DNA of 64,000 nucleotides. Origin: Geomicrobium sediminis (GTDB lineage Bacteria > Bacillota > Bacilli > Bacillales > Marinococcaceae). The stretch is taken from positions 1-64,000 of the forward strand of contig NZ_JAFBEC010000001.1 in assembly GCF_016908595.1 (NCBI RefSeq). Reading direction: 5' to 3'. This document shows, piece by piece, positions 18,046 to 26,668 of this stretch. The stretch's first letter is position 1. Every line of letters starts with the position of its first letter. The position numbers were made by a program, and so were the translations under genes. The notes beneath the pieces are model-generated. The model was not told where the DNA came from and did not search any database. It was given only the letters and a program-made list of their open reading frames with translations.

Positions 18046-19157
18046 CGTTGTTCCTCTTTTCCTACGAATATGGTTAACGTCACAATCGTTCCTTTCGGTG
18101 ATGAGTGGATACTTGCCTTTCCTTTTGCCAATTTCATTCGCTCCCGAATGGAATGCAAGCCATTCCCAAGATCTGTCATCTGTTCTTCAAACCCTACGCC
18201 ATTGTCGGTTATACGGGCGGTCAACTGCTCTTCATCATAGTGAAATGACACACATATTCGCTTTGCGTGACTATGCTTATACGCATTTACTAGTGCTTCT
18301 CGAAGTGACTGGGCAACCATCGTTTCAATGACCTGACTAAGTGAGGGAATCTCTTCAATTCCATCAACTATAAATGCAGTATGATTGGTCGCAAACAGTT
18401 GTTTCGCGTGCTCCATCTCTTCTTTAATGGATGTATAGCGAAGTGTCGTGACGACTTCGCGCACTTGCTTGGACGCAAACCGCGTCGTCTGTAGCACGTC
18501 ATTCATTTCGACTTTCGCACGCTCTGGCTCGCGGTCGATATAATGCAGCGCGAGCTCACTTTTTACTTTCATCATCGTGAGCGTATGCCCCAATGTGTCA
18601 TGCAGTTCTCGCGCAATTCGATTTCGCTCTTCTTCTTGCACATACACATCCAACTGAGACTTCGTGTCTTCCAATTCCTCTCGCAATTCTTTTGCCCGAA
18701 TGACCGAACGTGATACGTAAGGAATTAACAATTGAATGAGCAACACCGGAAAGAGCACCGTCGTAAAATACGAACCATCTGCGGGCGGAACGGCAAGGAT
18801 ATATACAACCGCATGTGTAAAAATGATGAGCACTTGTTGAATGATTAATGTTGGTACAATCGGCACTTTTTTATGAAGGTCAACAAAAAACAACATGAAC
18901 AACAACAAGTAATAGTGCAGTGCTACGCTGAGGTAAATAAATAAGATAAAAGCAAGCGCACTAAACAAGACATATCGCACGTCAAAATACCAAAGCGTAC
19001 CTAAATAAAGTGCCAAGATCGCAAGGACAATAGCAATTCGCAATACCAACGAAACGTCATTGTCATACGTCAAAACGTTAAAAAAGAAAAACACAATGCT
19101 CACGAGTTCCAAGACGAGAAAACGCTTTGCATAATCCGGATAGAATGAAAAGCTCAT
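18042..19157 (-). CDS. Sensor histidine kinase, DesK-like
   Basis: A 371-residue kinase with about five or six N-terminal membrane helices and no extracellular domain. A coiled linker leads to HisKA_3 (RNRIARELHDTLGHTLTMMK) and HATPase (EALVNAYKHS, TDNGVGF). DesK-type kinases sense bilayer thickness and order. GTG 19160 and ATG 19157 are both possible; AAAGGGG spacing favours ATG. It heads an operon with a response regulator and two membrane proteins. Confidence 0.88.
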   Translation of the reverse strand: MSFSFYPDYAKRFLVLELVSIVFFFFNVLTYDNDVSLVLRIAIVLAILALYLGTLWYFDVRYVLFSALAFILFIYLSVALHYYLLLFMLFFVDLHKKVPIVPTLIIQQVLIIFTHAVVYILAVPPADGSYFTTVLFPVLLIQLLIPYVSRSVIRAKELREELEDTKSQLDVYVQEEERNRIARELHDTLGHTLTMMKVKSELALHYIDREPERAKVEMNDVLQTTRFASKQVREVVTTLRYTSIKEEMEHAKQLFATNHTAFIVDGIEEIPSLSQVIETMVAQSLREALVNAYKHSHAKRICVSFHYDEEQLTARITDNGVGFEEQMTDLGNGLHSIRERMKLAKGKASIHSSPKGTIVTLTIFVGKEEQR

Positions 19158-19188
19158 CACCTTAAGCCCCTTTGACTAGTCTGTTACC

Positions 19189-19254
19189 ATTGTAGCGAAG
19201 TCTCTAGAAGAAACCTATTCACGTTTGTCACCTCTTCAATGTGACACGTGTCAC
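19189..19254 (-). promoter_or_regulatory. Promoter of the second sensor operon with two DesR-type boxes
   Basis: Minus-strand -10 TACAAT (19194-19189), 17-nt spacer, -35 TAGGTT. Box 1 (19218-19231, TTCACGTTTGTCAC) is one good half site. Box 2 (19241-19254, GTGACACGTGTCAC) is a perfect 14-bp palindrome. Box centres are 23 bp apart, and box 1 abuts the -35. The des promoter has the same geometry. Confidence 0.75.
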
Positions 19255-19297
19255 CACAAAAAAACCTAGTCGATGCACACAATCGTCGACTAGGTTT
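19255..19297 (-). terminator. Terminator of the desR transcript
   Basis: Perfect 12-bp stem AAACCTAGTCGA / TCGACTAGGTTT with a 12-nt loop and a T run on the minus strand. It ends where the next operon's palindromic box begins. Confidence 0.88.
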
Positions 19298-19467
19298 AGA
19301 AACTTATACGTTCTTGATAACTATACAAACGGCTGTTGTTGCCCCGGTTGCCGCGGGCGTTTCCTCAACTATTGTGCTTTTCACGTTGATCTTCAGCTAA
19401 CGCTACTCCAAAAACAGTCGCTTGCTTATCGCATGTCTTCTGTTTACACACCCAACACGTGCCTCTA

Positions 19468-20067
19468 TTATTTGAACCAACCTTTTTCTTTAAAAAGCGA
19501 AATGGCCTCTATGCGATTACTTACGTTTAACTTCTCGTAAATTACGGATACGTAATTTCGAACCGTCCCTGTTTTTATGTCTAGAAGATCGGCCACTTCT
19601 TTTGTACTTTTGCCTTCAGCAATTAACGAAATCACTTGCCCTTCTCGTTCTGTCAGCGGATTAATATTGCTATGCATCATATCCATTAACTCTGGAGCGT
19701 ACACCTTACGGCCACTCATAATCGTTCGGATCGCTCTCGCCAGCTCATCACTTGGACTATCCTTTAACAAGTAGCCGCTTACGCCTGCTTCGCGTGCATA
19801 GTTAAAATACCCGGTTCGTGCAAAGGTCGTTAGCACGATGATTTTGCACGTTTCGTCTTTTAGAGCTTCGGCAGCTTCGATCCCAGTCATAAGTGGCATT
19901 TCAATATCCATAATGCAAATATCAGGTTGGTGTTCTCGAACCAATTCCACCGCTTCATGTCCATTCGTTGCCTTGCCAATTACGGTCATATCTTCTTCCA
20001 ACTCTAGCAACGATGCCAAAGCCCCTAAAAGCATTCCTTGATCTTCTGCCAACACAATCCGAATCAT
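19468..20067 (-). CDS. desR: Response regulator DesR
   Basis: A 199-residue NarL-family regulator with phospho-acceptor Asp in DICIMDIEMPLMTG and LuxR helix-turn-helix LTEREGQVISLIAEGKSTKEV. In Bacillus DesR is phosphorylated by DesK in the cold and activates des. It overlaps desK by 4 nt. The assignment rests on sequence resemblance and on linkage to desK and the desaturase gene. Confidence 0.88.
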   Translation of the reverse strand: MIRIVLAEDQGMLLGALASLLELEEDMTVIGKATNGHEAVELVREHQPDICIMDIEMPLMTGIEAAEALKDETCKIIVLTTFARTGYFNYAREAGVSGYLLKDSPSDELARAIRTIMSGRKVYAPELMDMMHSNINPLTEREGQVISLIAEGKSTKEVADLLDIKTGTVRNYVSVIYEKLNVSNRIEAISLFKEKGWFK

Positions 20068-21197
20068 CTGAGCCCTCCTTCAGTTTGATGGATAATCCTC
20101 GGTATACGAATGACTAGCTGCGTCCCTTGCTTCGAGTTCACATCTAGCTTGCCATTCACAAATTCTAACCGTTCTTTCATTCCTTTCATACCACTCTTTT
20201 TATCTGATGGAGTTTCTGGCTTAATGCCAATTCCATCATCTTGGACGATCATTCGCCACTCATCTGGCAAGTTATTTAATTGTATTTTACAAGTAGAGGA
20301 TTGACTGTGTTTCACAACATTTGTCACGGATTCACGTAAACACATACAAAACACATCTTCAACGAGTAGAGGGAGCTGGTTAAGCGTTTGCTCTCCAGAG
20401 ATTTCACATTCAATCTGACTAAACGTTAACAACTCTTGCACACGAACCATTTCGTCTTCTAACCTTGCCGTTCGCATATTTGAAACGATCTCTCGCACTT
20501 CACTTAATGCTGTTCTCGACGTCTGATTAATATCATCAAGTTCCTGCTTTGCCAAGTCTGGTTTTGTACTCAACAACTTACTTGCAAGATCACTTTTTAA
20601 CCCGATTAATGATAACTTCTGCCCAAGTGTATCATGCAAATCGCGAGCAATTCGTTGTCGCTCTTCCATGACCATCAGTTGAGAAATTCGTTCGTTGGCA
20701 TCCCTTAACTGGCCTTCTAGTTCTTCTCTTCGATTACGGTGATAGATGGTAAAAGGTAGTAAAATTACACCGAGTATTCCCAACACATTAAAAGGGATTT
20801 GGGCAATAAAAATTTCACTATGAATGAGAAAACCAGTGATAAATGCAACAACGGTTGTCGAGAGATGAACCACATAAAGACTAATAAACCCTGCTTTGCT
20901 TTTCACATTACCTATAAAGAACGCTATAAACAATGCAAAATATACAAACCCAAAGTAAATCGTCATGCCTATGCTAATGACCATTTCAAAGCTAAGCGCG
21001 ACGTAAACCGTCCATCCTTGTTTCACAAAGGAGAGTCGGTAAATCGTGAAAAATAATATAAGTACCGTGACCCCAACAATAATCTCATATAACGTGGACG
21101 ACCGAATAATAAAGTAAAAAGGCAAGATACAAAAAGCAATCCACGCATATAAGCTTAGGCCTGTATTCTTTGGGAAAATATGAAACCAATGATACAA
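20064..21197 (-). CDS. desK: Membrane-fluidity sensor kinase DesK
   Basis: A 377-residue kinase resembling B. subtilis DesK along its length: N-terminal membrane thermosensor (WIAFCILPFYFIIRSS), then a coiled region with NERISQLMVMEE, H-box RIARDLHDTLGQKLSLIGLK and the ATPase domain. The long open frame starts at 21266, but its first 23 codons are the des terminator hairpin and its T tract. The TTG at 21197 has AAAGGGG 8 nt upstream and aligns with the DesK N-terminus. Confidence 0.87.
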   Translation of the reverse strand: MYHWFHIFPKNTGLSLYAWIAFCILPFYFIIRSSTLYEIIVGVTVLILFFTIYRLSFVKQGWTVYVALSFEMVISIGMTIYFGFVYFALFIAFFIGNVKSKAGFISLYVVHLSTTVVAFITGFLIHSEIFIAQIPFNVLGILGVILLPFTIYHRNRREELEGQLRDANERISQLMVMEERQRIARDLHDTLGQKLSLIGLKSDLASKLLSTKPDLAKQELDDINQTSRTALSEVREIVSNMRTARLEDEMVRVQELLTFSQIECEISGEQTLNQLPLLVEDVFCMCLRESVTNVVKHSQSSTCKIQLNNLPDEWRMIVQDDGIGIKPETPSDKKSGMKGMKERLEFVNGKLDVNSKQGTQLVIRIPRIIHQTEGGLR

Positions 21198-21235
21198 GTG
21201 AATAACCCCTTTTCTTCGATACTCGTTATGACGAA

Positions 21236-21263
21236 GAAAAAAGCTCTCAGTCAGGAGAGCTTT
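21236..21263 (-). terminator. Terminator between des and desK
   Basis: AAAGCTCTC / GAGAGCTTT stem with a 6-nt loop and TTTTTTC on the minus strand. Partial read-through would give lower desKR than des expression. Confidence 0.85.
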
Positions 21264-21265
21264 CA

Positions 21266-22318
21266 TTAAAATCTCTGTTCAACTTGCTTGGATTTACTCT
21301 TTAAACTAGCTGCCACTTGTGGACGATGTGATTGTTTCATCTCTTTAAAAGTCACAAACGTCTGATTCTTTTCATCATATAACCGAAATCGAATCGATTC
21401 AAGACTCTTTTTCAGCGTAATCGTCGTTGCCGTTTGCAAAGGCGGTATATTGTCATGTGTTTTCTCTAAATGATAGTTTGGAACTTTCGGGCTTAAATGG
21501 TGCACATGGTGATAACCAATGTTCCCCGTCATCCATTGAATAACTTTCGGGAGTTTATAGTAAGAGCTACCATCAACAGCCGCTTTTACAAAATCCCATT
21601 CGTCATCATTCTCATAATAGGAATCTTCGAATTGGTGTTGAACATAAAACAACCAAATGCCTGCAACGCCTGACAAATACATAATGGGTAGTTGGACGAG
21701 TAAGAACGCTTGCCAACCGATCAATGAAATCATTACACCGTATACGAAAACAATGCACACATTTGTTAGATACGTATTGTACTTCTCTTTACGCTTCGCG
21801 CCCTGTTTGTTAATCCGATTATCGACGAGAAATAAATAGAGTGGTCCTAACCCAAATAAGATTAAAGGGTTTCGGTACAACCGGTATTTCAATCGCTCAA
21901 ACTTGGACGCTTCCTTATACTCATCAATGGTCATGACCCAGATATCACCAACACCACGCTTATCAAGGTTCCCACTCGTCGCATGATGAATGGCATGGCT
22001 ATGTTTCCATTTTTCAAATGGAAAGTGTGTGAGCACACCACATACATTTCCTACAATTCTGTTCCACGTTCGATTTTTAAAGAAGCTTGCATGTGTACAG
22101 TCGTGAAAGATAATAAAAATCCGTACAACAAACCCTGCAGCAATTATTGAAAAAACTAGACTTAACCAAATTGAAATGCTTAAACTTTGATAAGCCAAAA
22201 ACCAGACAAAAAGAAATGGCAACAATGTATTCACTAATTGAAAGATGCCGACTTTCGTATTGGACGTCGCATATGGTGCGACACTCTGTTTTAGTGCTTT
22301 TTGTTTTTCCCTGCTCAT
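21266..22318 (-). CDS. des: Acyl-lipid desaturase Des
   Basis: A 350-residue membrane di-iron enzyme that puts a cis double bond into membrane-lipid acyl chains, delta-5 in B. subtilis. Three His boxes are present: FHDCTHASFF, HSHAIHHATSGN and GYHHVHHLSPKVP. Four membrane helices and similarity along the whole length to B. subtilis Des. The frame opens with GTG at 22339; I chose ATG 22318 (MSREKQ) because it aligns with the family start. Activated by DesR through the double box upstream. Confidence 0.93.
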   Translation of the reverse strand: MSREKQKALKQSVAPYATSNTKVGIFQLVNTLLPFLFVWFLAYQSLSISIWLSLVFSIIAAGFVVRIFIIFHDCTHASFFKNRTWNRIVGNVCGVLTHFPFEKWKHSHAIHHATSGNLDKRGVGDIWVMTIDEYKEASKFERLKYRLYRNPLILFGLGPLYLFLVDNRINKQGAKRKEKYNTYLTNVCIVFVYGVMISLIGWQAFLLVQLPIMYLSGVAGIWLFYVQHQFEDSYYENDDEWDFVKAAVDGSSYYKLPKVIQWMTGNIGYHHVHHLSPKVPNYHLEKTHDNIPPLQTATTITLKKSLESIRFRLYDEKNQTFVTFKEMKQSHRPQVAASLKSKSKQVEQRF

Positions 22319-22350
22319 GTCTACCCCACCCAACCTCACTGAATACGTTC

Positions 22351-22416
22351 AGTGTAGCGAACCGTTTCAAGTTAGGTAAGACACACGTGTCACAGCCCAC
22401 CCATGACAAGTGTCAT
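22351..22416 (-). promoter_or_regulatory. des promoter with two DesR boxes
   Basis: Minus-strand -10 TACACT (22356-22351), 17-nt spacer, -35 TTACCT (22379-22374). Box 1 (22380-22393, GACACACGTGTCAC) abuts the -35. Box 2 (22403-22416, ATGACAAGTGTCAT) has perfect 6-bp arms. Centres are 23 bp apart, as at 19189-19254. Confidence 0.8.
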
Positions 22417-22584
22417 AGGTAAGACGTTAATTGAGAACATTCCTGGTGTTCCAAGCCCTCTTATTTACTAACGAAAGGTCTCCCACAAGGTGTTCGAGAA
22501 CTCTTAAACGAATACCCTAAATATATGCGGTCACTCTAAAACAAGTCCTACGCTATGTAGATTCACTCTCTTCGACGCTTTTCG

Positions 22585-23427
22585 TTATGCTAGTCTTTCA
22601 ATCTTTAACTTAAGATAACTTCGATCATCGTACGAGATTCTTCCATTTGTCACCCCTTTAACACTTTTGTTCGCACGAATACACAGCGGATCTTCTTTTA
22701 TGCTTTTAGCAAGAACAGCTTCCGTTTCGACTAATGTCTCTTCAAGCATTGGATAGCCATCGGATGCGAGGATAAGAGTAGTCGAATCATCTTTCACAGC
22801 CCGTTCTACAATGCTCTCCTGATGTATAGGAAAGCCGTTAATGACACTATAAGAATAAGGGTCGTTAGGATGACCGTTCTGAAATTGATACTGAGATTGA
22901 ATAAGTGGTTTGATCAATTCAAAGCTTTGATCATCTTCTTGAATTTGAGCTTCCGTTTTGCCCTTAGCTCGTTCAGCCTCGACAACTAATGCACGGGCGT
23001 TAGCTGTAATCTGATCTACGATCTTTTGGTTTTGAACGTGGCGTCCGTTAAGCAAGCATTGTGCGTCTCCAATTGTCCATACTTTTCTGTGGTGGTGACT
23101 ATACAGTACCATCGTTGCTGAAAGCTGTAGGTAGGGCCGTTCTTGAACATCTTCTAACATGTTGTACTGTCTATAAAACGCTATGAAACGACGATTAATC
23201 AGCTGAATAATCTCACAAATCCCTTCATGCCCTGCTAGGGTTTGAATCGTTTCAGCAACGAGTCTTGCTGCGTGTTGTCCTGGTGTTTGGTCATTGATCT
23301 TACGACCAGAGACATTCGTTGCCCCATCAATGACTGCTGCAAACGATTCTGTCACGACCGTTACGTCTTCCATGTCAGATGGATTTCCTGTTTTTGCGCA
23401 TTCGTATGATTCAAGGACGGTAATCAT
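22585..23427 (-). CDS. PP2C-like phosphatase-domain protein
   Basis: A 280-residue cytoplasmic protein with a divergent PP2C/SpoIIE-type fold. Acidic metal-site motifs are at GNPSDMEDVTVV, AAVIDGATN, LILASDGYPML and YDDRSYLKL. PP2C enzymes remove phosphate from Ser/Thr with Mn/Mg. The usual DGxGG is DGATN here, so activity is an inference. GGAGG lies 7 nt before ATG 23427; the frame's first ATG (23433) is too close to it. The acetyltransferase gene ends 16 nt upstream, so they are likely cotranscribed. Confidence 0.6.
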   Translation of the reverse strand: MITVLESYECAKTGNPSDMEDVTVVTESFAAVIDGATNVSGRKINDQTPGQHAARLVAETIQTLAGHEGICEIIQLINRRFIAFYRQYNMLEDVQERPYLQLSATMVLYSHHHRKVWTIGDAQCLLNGRHVQNQKIVDQITANARALVVEAERAKGKTEAQIQEDDQSFELIKPLIQSQYQFQNGHPNDPYSYSVINGFPIHQESIVERAVKDDSTTLILASDGYPMLEETLVETEAVLAKSIKEDPLCIRANKSVKGVTNGRISYDDRSYLKLKIERLA

Positions 23428-23443
23428 GACCATTCCTCCGTTC

Positions 23444-23893
23444 TCACTTCAACGATTTCACCATTTTCACAACCTCTTCTTCGAACCCTAATCGCTTGTA
23501 AAATTGCACAGCCCCCTCATTTGCCTTAAACACATCTAATACGAGTTGAGAGTGGCCTCGTTCACTGCACCATTGTTCTGCTTTTTTCATTAATTGTTTT
23601 CCTGCCCCGCTACCTTGAGCTTTTGGGGTAACCGCAATGGCTGAGATGTATGCCACGCTTTCATTTGTAAAGAAATCTCGTTGTTCAGCCAATTCGATAT
23701 ACCCGAGGAATTGTTGTCCTTGTTCTGCTACATAAATATTCGAAGCATTTTTTACCGATGATTCTGCAAGCTCCATTTGCTTCTCGTACATTCGCTTATG
23801 ATCGCGATAAGGCAACAACTCAAATTCCAAAAAACGTTCAGCTAGCGCTTTAATCTTATCTTGATCTGCTTGCTTATATGGTCTGATATTCAT
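23444..23893 (-). CDS. GNAT-family N-acetyltransferase
   Basis: A 149-residue protein. The acetyl-CoA loop is AQGSGAGKQLMKKAEQW (the Q/RxxGxG/A motif) and FYKRLGFEEE is the terminal beta-strand region. Substrate unknown. ATG 23893 preferred over TTG 23899 by distance from GAAGGGA. Probably cotranscribed with the PP2C-like gene. Confidence 0.85.
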   Translation of the reverse strand: MNIRPYKQADQDKIKALAERFLEFELLPYRDHKRMYEKQMELAESSVKNASNIYVAEQGQQFLGYIELAEQRDFFTNESVAYISAIAVTPKAQGSGAGKQLMKKAEQWCSERGHSQLVLDVFKANEGAVQFYKRLGFEEEVVKMVKSLK

Positions 23894-24032
23894 AGTCAAC
23901 CATTCCCTTCTACACGCTTTCTAACGTAGCATTCAATCTTTTGAATCACAACGCAATTGATTCAATAATTGGACTTTTTCAATTCCTTTCTTTATACTTC
24001 ACCCATCAATGGAGAATAAAGGAGTGAATGTG

Positions 24033-24497
24033 ATGGATACACGAGAATTACTTCTTACCCAGTTACAAGCGATTCACAACAAGAGCGGTTGGTTTGTGTC
24101 GATGAATGAAGCACTAACTGGTGTTACCGAAGAAGAGGCGCTATGGACAAATCATCAAAGTGCCAACACAATTTGGGGAACGGTTAATCATTTGCTTTAC
24201 TACAATCGTTCTTACTTGAATCGTTTTAAAGGTCAAGGAGGTTCACCTTATACGATCGATTCGAATGATGAGTCTTTTGATAACCATAATCATGATTCTT
24301 GGGCAGACACGACTCGTGCGTTTGATACGTTGATGACAGAGTGGACGGATGCTGTTCGTTCTTCTAGCAAAGAAACACTCAATGAGAAATCTCCTGACTT
24401 GACCCATCTAACCATTCACAACGCTTATCATATTGGTCAAATTGTTGACATCCGAAAGCAACAAGGAGTTTGGGACGACGAACTTGGCGTTGATTAA
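24033..24497 (+). CDS. DinB-family protein
   Basis: A 154-residue four-helix-bundle protein. The three metal-site histidine regions are NHLLYYNRSYL, the mid-protein HNHDSW stretch, and IHNAYHIGQIVDIR near the end. DinB-like proteins include thiol-dependent S-transferases, but most are uncharacterised. The upstream ATG at 24009 is replaced by ATG 24033, which has AAAGGAG 8 nt before it. Confidence 0.8.
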   Translation: MDTRELLLTQLQAIHNKSGWFVSMNEALTGVTEEEALWTNHQSANTIWGTVNHLLYYNRSYLNRFKGQGGSPYTIDSNDESFDNHNHDSWADTTRAFDTLMTEWTDAVRSSSKETLNEKSPDLTHLTIHNAYHIGQIVDIRKQQGVWDDELGVD

Positions 24498-24584
24498 TTC
24501 GGGTTGTTCATCATCAATACGTTTTCATATTCTTAGATTAGGGAAACTGACGGACACGATGGAATAAGCAAAGGAGTTCTCATA

Positions 24585-25736
24585 ATGAACAAGGATTATG
24601 ATGTAATTGTCGTCGGGGCAGGTACGATGGGAATGGCTGCAGGTTACTATCTTTCAAAGAAGAATGTCCGCACGTTACTCATCGACCAATTTGACCCTCC
24701 CCACGAAATGGGAAGTCATCACGGAGAGACGAGAATTATTCGCCACGCTTTAGGAGAAGGAGAATTTTACTCCCCTCTCGCTCTTCGAGCACAGGAACTG
24801 TGGGAAGAGTTAGAAGAGAAGTCTGGATATGAACTATTTCGCAACACAGGGGTGCTAGCTTTTGGACCTAAAGATGCTTCGTTTATTCGCGAAACGATCA
24901 ACAGCGCCAAGAAGCACAACATTCCATATCAACTGTTAGATCATGAGCAAATTCACAATCGTTGGCCTGGCATCGAAGCGCCTGATGGTTATGAAGGTTG
25001 TCTTGAAGAAAATGCTGGCATGTTGTATAGTGCGAACTGTTTGCTAGCGTTCAAAAAGATGGCACTCTCTGAAGGAGCAGAGCTGTTAACGAATACGAAA
25101 GTGACTGGAATTGATGCCGGATCCGGTACGGTAACGACCGATCAGGGTAGCTATTCTGCCAAGAAAGTCGTCGTTAGTGGGGGCGCTTGGAATACAGAAC
25201 TATTCCAACAGCTTGATCTGCAGATTCCTATGCAACCGACTCGACAGACGAATGTCTGGTTTGAACCTGAAGAGAATCTCTATCGTATTGAGGATTCTTT
25301 CCCCATTTTCTTTGCTGATTTACCAGACGGAGAATATTACGGCTTTCCAATGATCGATGAAAAAGGAGTAAAGTCAGGTCGTCACGATCACGGTCCTGAT
25401 GTGGACCCCTCGACGATGGATCGCACATTCGGCACATATCCTGAAGACGAACAAGACCCACGCCAATTTCTTGATCGCTTTTTACCTAAAGCTGCTGGTC
25501 AGTGCAATGACGGAAGAGCGTGTATGTATACGCGTACGCCAGATCACGACTTTATCATTGACCACCACCCCGTGCACAAATCTATTGTATTAGCAGGTGG
25601 TTTCTCAGGACACGGTTTCAAGTACGCACCGGTCATCGGAGAAATTCTCGCTGACCTTACCTTAACAGGTGAAAGCAACTTTGATTTGTCGCCGTTCTCG
25701 GTAACACGCAGTGCGCTCAACGCGTATCAAAAATAA
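24585..25736 (+). CDS. solA: N-methyl-L-tryptophan / sarcosine oxidase-type flavoenzyme
   Basis: A 383-residue monomeric amine oxidase that demethylates an N-methyl amino acid with O2, giving formaldehyde and H2O2. Rossmann motif VVGAGTMGMAAGYYLS, conserved HHGETRIIRHA, and CMYTRTPDHDFIID, whose Cys is the covalent FAD attachment site in monomeric sarcosine oxidase. AAAGGAG precedes the ATG. Single gene ending in a strong terminator. SolA and SoxA cannot be separated by eye, so the symbol is tentative. Confidence 0.82.
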   Translation: MNKDYDVIVVGAGTMGMAAGYYLSKKNVRTLLIDQFDPPHEMGSHHGETRIIRHALGEGEFYSPLALRAQELWEELEEKSGYELFRNTGVLAFGPKDASFIRETINSAKKHNIPYQLLDHEQIHNRWPGIEAPDGYEGCLEENAGMLYSANCLLAFKKMALSEGAELLTNTKVTGIDAGSGTVTTDQGSYSAKKVVVSGGAWNTELFQQLDLQIPMQPTRQTNVWFEPEENLYRIEDSFPIFFADLPDGEYYGFPMIDEKGVKSGRHDHGPDVDPSTMDRTFGTYPEDEQDPRQFLDRFLPKAAGQCNDGRACMYTRTPDHDFIIDHHPVHKSIVLAGGFSGHGFKYAPVIGEILADLTLTGESNFDLSPFSVTRSALNAYQK

Positions 25737-25740
25737 CTTC

Positions 25741-25773
25741 GGCCACACAGTTCACCCTGTGTGGCCTTTCTTT
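25741..25773. terminator. Terminator after the oxidase gene
   Basis: Perfect 10-bp stem GGCCACACAG / CTGTGTGGCC, then TTTCTTT. It touches the stop codon of the convergent DUF2200 gene. Confidence 0.88.
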
Positions 25774-26125
25774 ATGGTTGACGTAGAATCTTCTCCATCG
25801 CTTTGCCCTTTGCCAATTCATCAATTAACTTATCTAAATAGCGAATTTCCTGCATTATCGGCTCTTCAATCTCTTCCACCCGTACGCCACACACGACGCC
25901 TTTGATGAGTGCTCTTGATGAATTTAATTGAGGAGCTTCATTGAAGAATGTTTCAAAATCGGTTTGATTGTCGATTTGTGCTTCGAGTTGTTGCTGGCTG
26001 TATCCGGTTAACCAACGAATAATTTCATCGACTTCGTTCTTTGTTCTATCTTTTCTTTCAGCCTTCTTAACATAATGAGGATACACACTCGCAAAGCTCA
26101 TCGTATAAATTTTATGTTTCGTCAT
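25772..26125 (-). CDS. DUF2200-family protein
   Basis: A 117-residue soluble protein beginning [19 protein letters not shown], with [13 protein letters not shown] and [16 protein letters not shown], which match the conserved blocks of DUF2200. Function unknown. ATG 26125 has GGAG 8 nt upstream and is preferred over GTG 26134. Confidence 0.75.
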   Translation of the reverse strand: MTKHKIYTMSFASVYPHYVKKAERKDRTKNEVDEIIRWLTGYSQQQLEAQIDNQTDFETFFNEAPQLNSSRALIKGVVCGVRVEEIEEPIMQEIRYLDKLIDELAKGKAMEKILRQP

Positions 26126-26240
26126 CACGATCACTCCAATCCTTTATGAACCATTAAATACCATCAGCTTTGTCTAACGAAGCTTCTCTTCTCGTGATTG
26201 TATCACAATGAATTTATTGAAAATAATATATTAACTTTCA

Positions 26241-26282
26241 TTTATATAATCATTTACTTATATATAAATCTTCGATTATAAT
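26241..26282 (+). promoter_or_regulatory. ars promoter and probable ArsR operator
   Basis: -35 TTACTT (26254-26259), 17-nt spacer, -10 TATAAT (26277-26282). An inverted repeat TTTATATA / TATATAAA (26241-26248, 26261-26268) surrounds the -35, where ArsR repressors bind. Confidence 0.6.
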
Positions 26283-26304
26283 CGTAGTCTAAAGGAGGAA
26301 GAAA

Positions 26305-26652
26305 ATGAACCAATCTTATCGTTTAAGTTCGGAAGAAATTGCTACCTATACCAAAGTCATGAGCGATCCAACACGATTGTTAATAATAAAGCTCGTATCT
26401 AAAAAAGAATATTGCGTCTGCCAGTTTGTCGAAATGTTTGAAATGAGCCAGCCATCCATCAGTCAACATCTGAAAAAACTAAAAAGCTATGGCCTTGTTG
26501 AAGAAACTAGGCGAGGACAATGGCGTTTCTACTCATTGAACACCGCTTCCGATGCAATCGGCATTGTTCATGCCATTATTAATCAAATTTCAGATCAAGA
26601 TGAGCGTTACATCGAGCTCATCAACAAAGAACGCCCCGTTGATTGTGGCTAG
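26305..26652 (+). CDS. arsR: ArsR-family arsenic-responsive repressor
   Basis: A 115-residue winged-helix repressor. The metalloid site is ECVC-like, here EYCVCQFVEMF at about 36-46 on helix alpha3, followed by recognition helix MSQPSISQHLKKLKSYGL. Trivalent arsenic or antimony releases it from DNA. AAAGGAGG lies 7 nt upstream. First gene of arsRBC. Confidence 0.92.
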   Translation: MNQSYRLSSEEIATYTKVMSDPTRLLIIKLVSKKEYCVCQFVEMFEMSQPSISQHLKKLKSYGLVEETRRGQWRFYSLNTASDAIGIVHAIINQISDQDERYIELINKERPVDCG

Positions 26653-26668
26653 AAAGGAAGATTAACAC

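Noticed and set aside
19304-19467. Small frames after desR, including a Cys-rich CWVCKQKTC stretch and a 26-codon GTG frame
   Set aside because: No ribosome site, no ATG, and they lie between desR and its terminator; probably transcribed 3' UTR.
21198-21266. N-terminal extension MKALLTESFFL of DesK
   Set aside because: It is encoded by the des terminator hairpin and T tract, has no ribosome site and is absent from DesK; TTG 21197 is the start.
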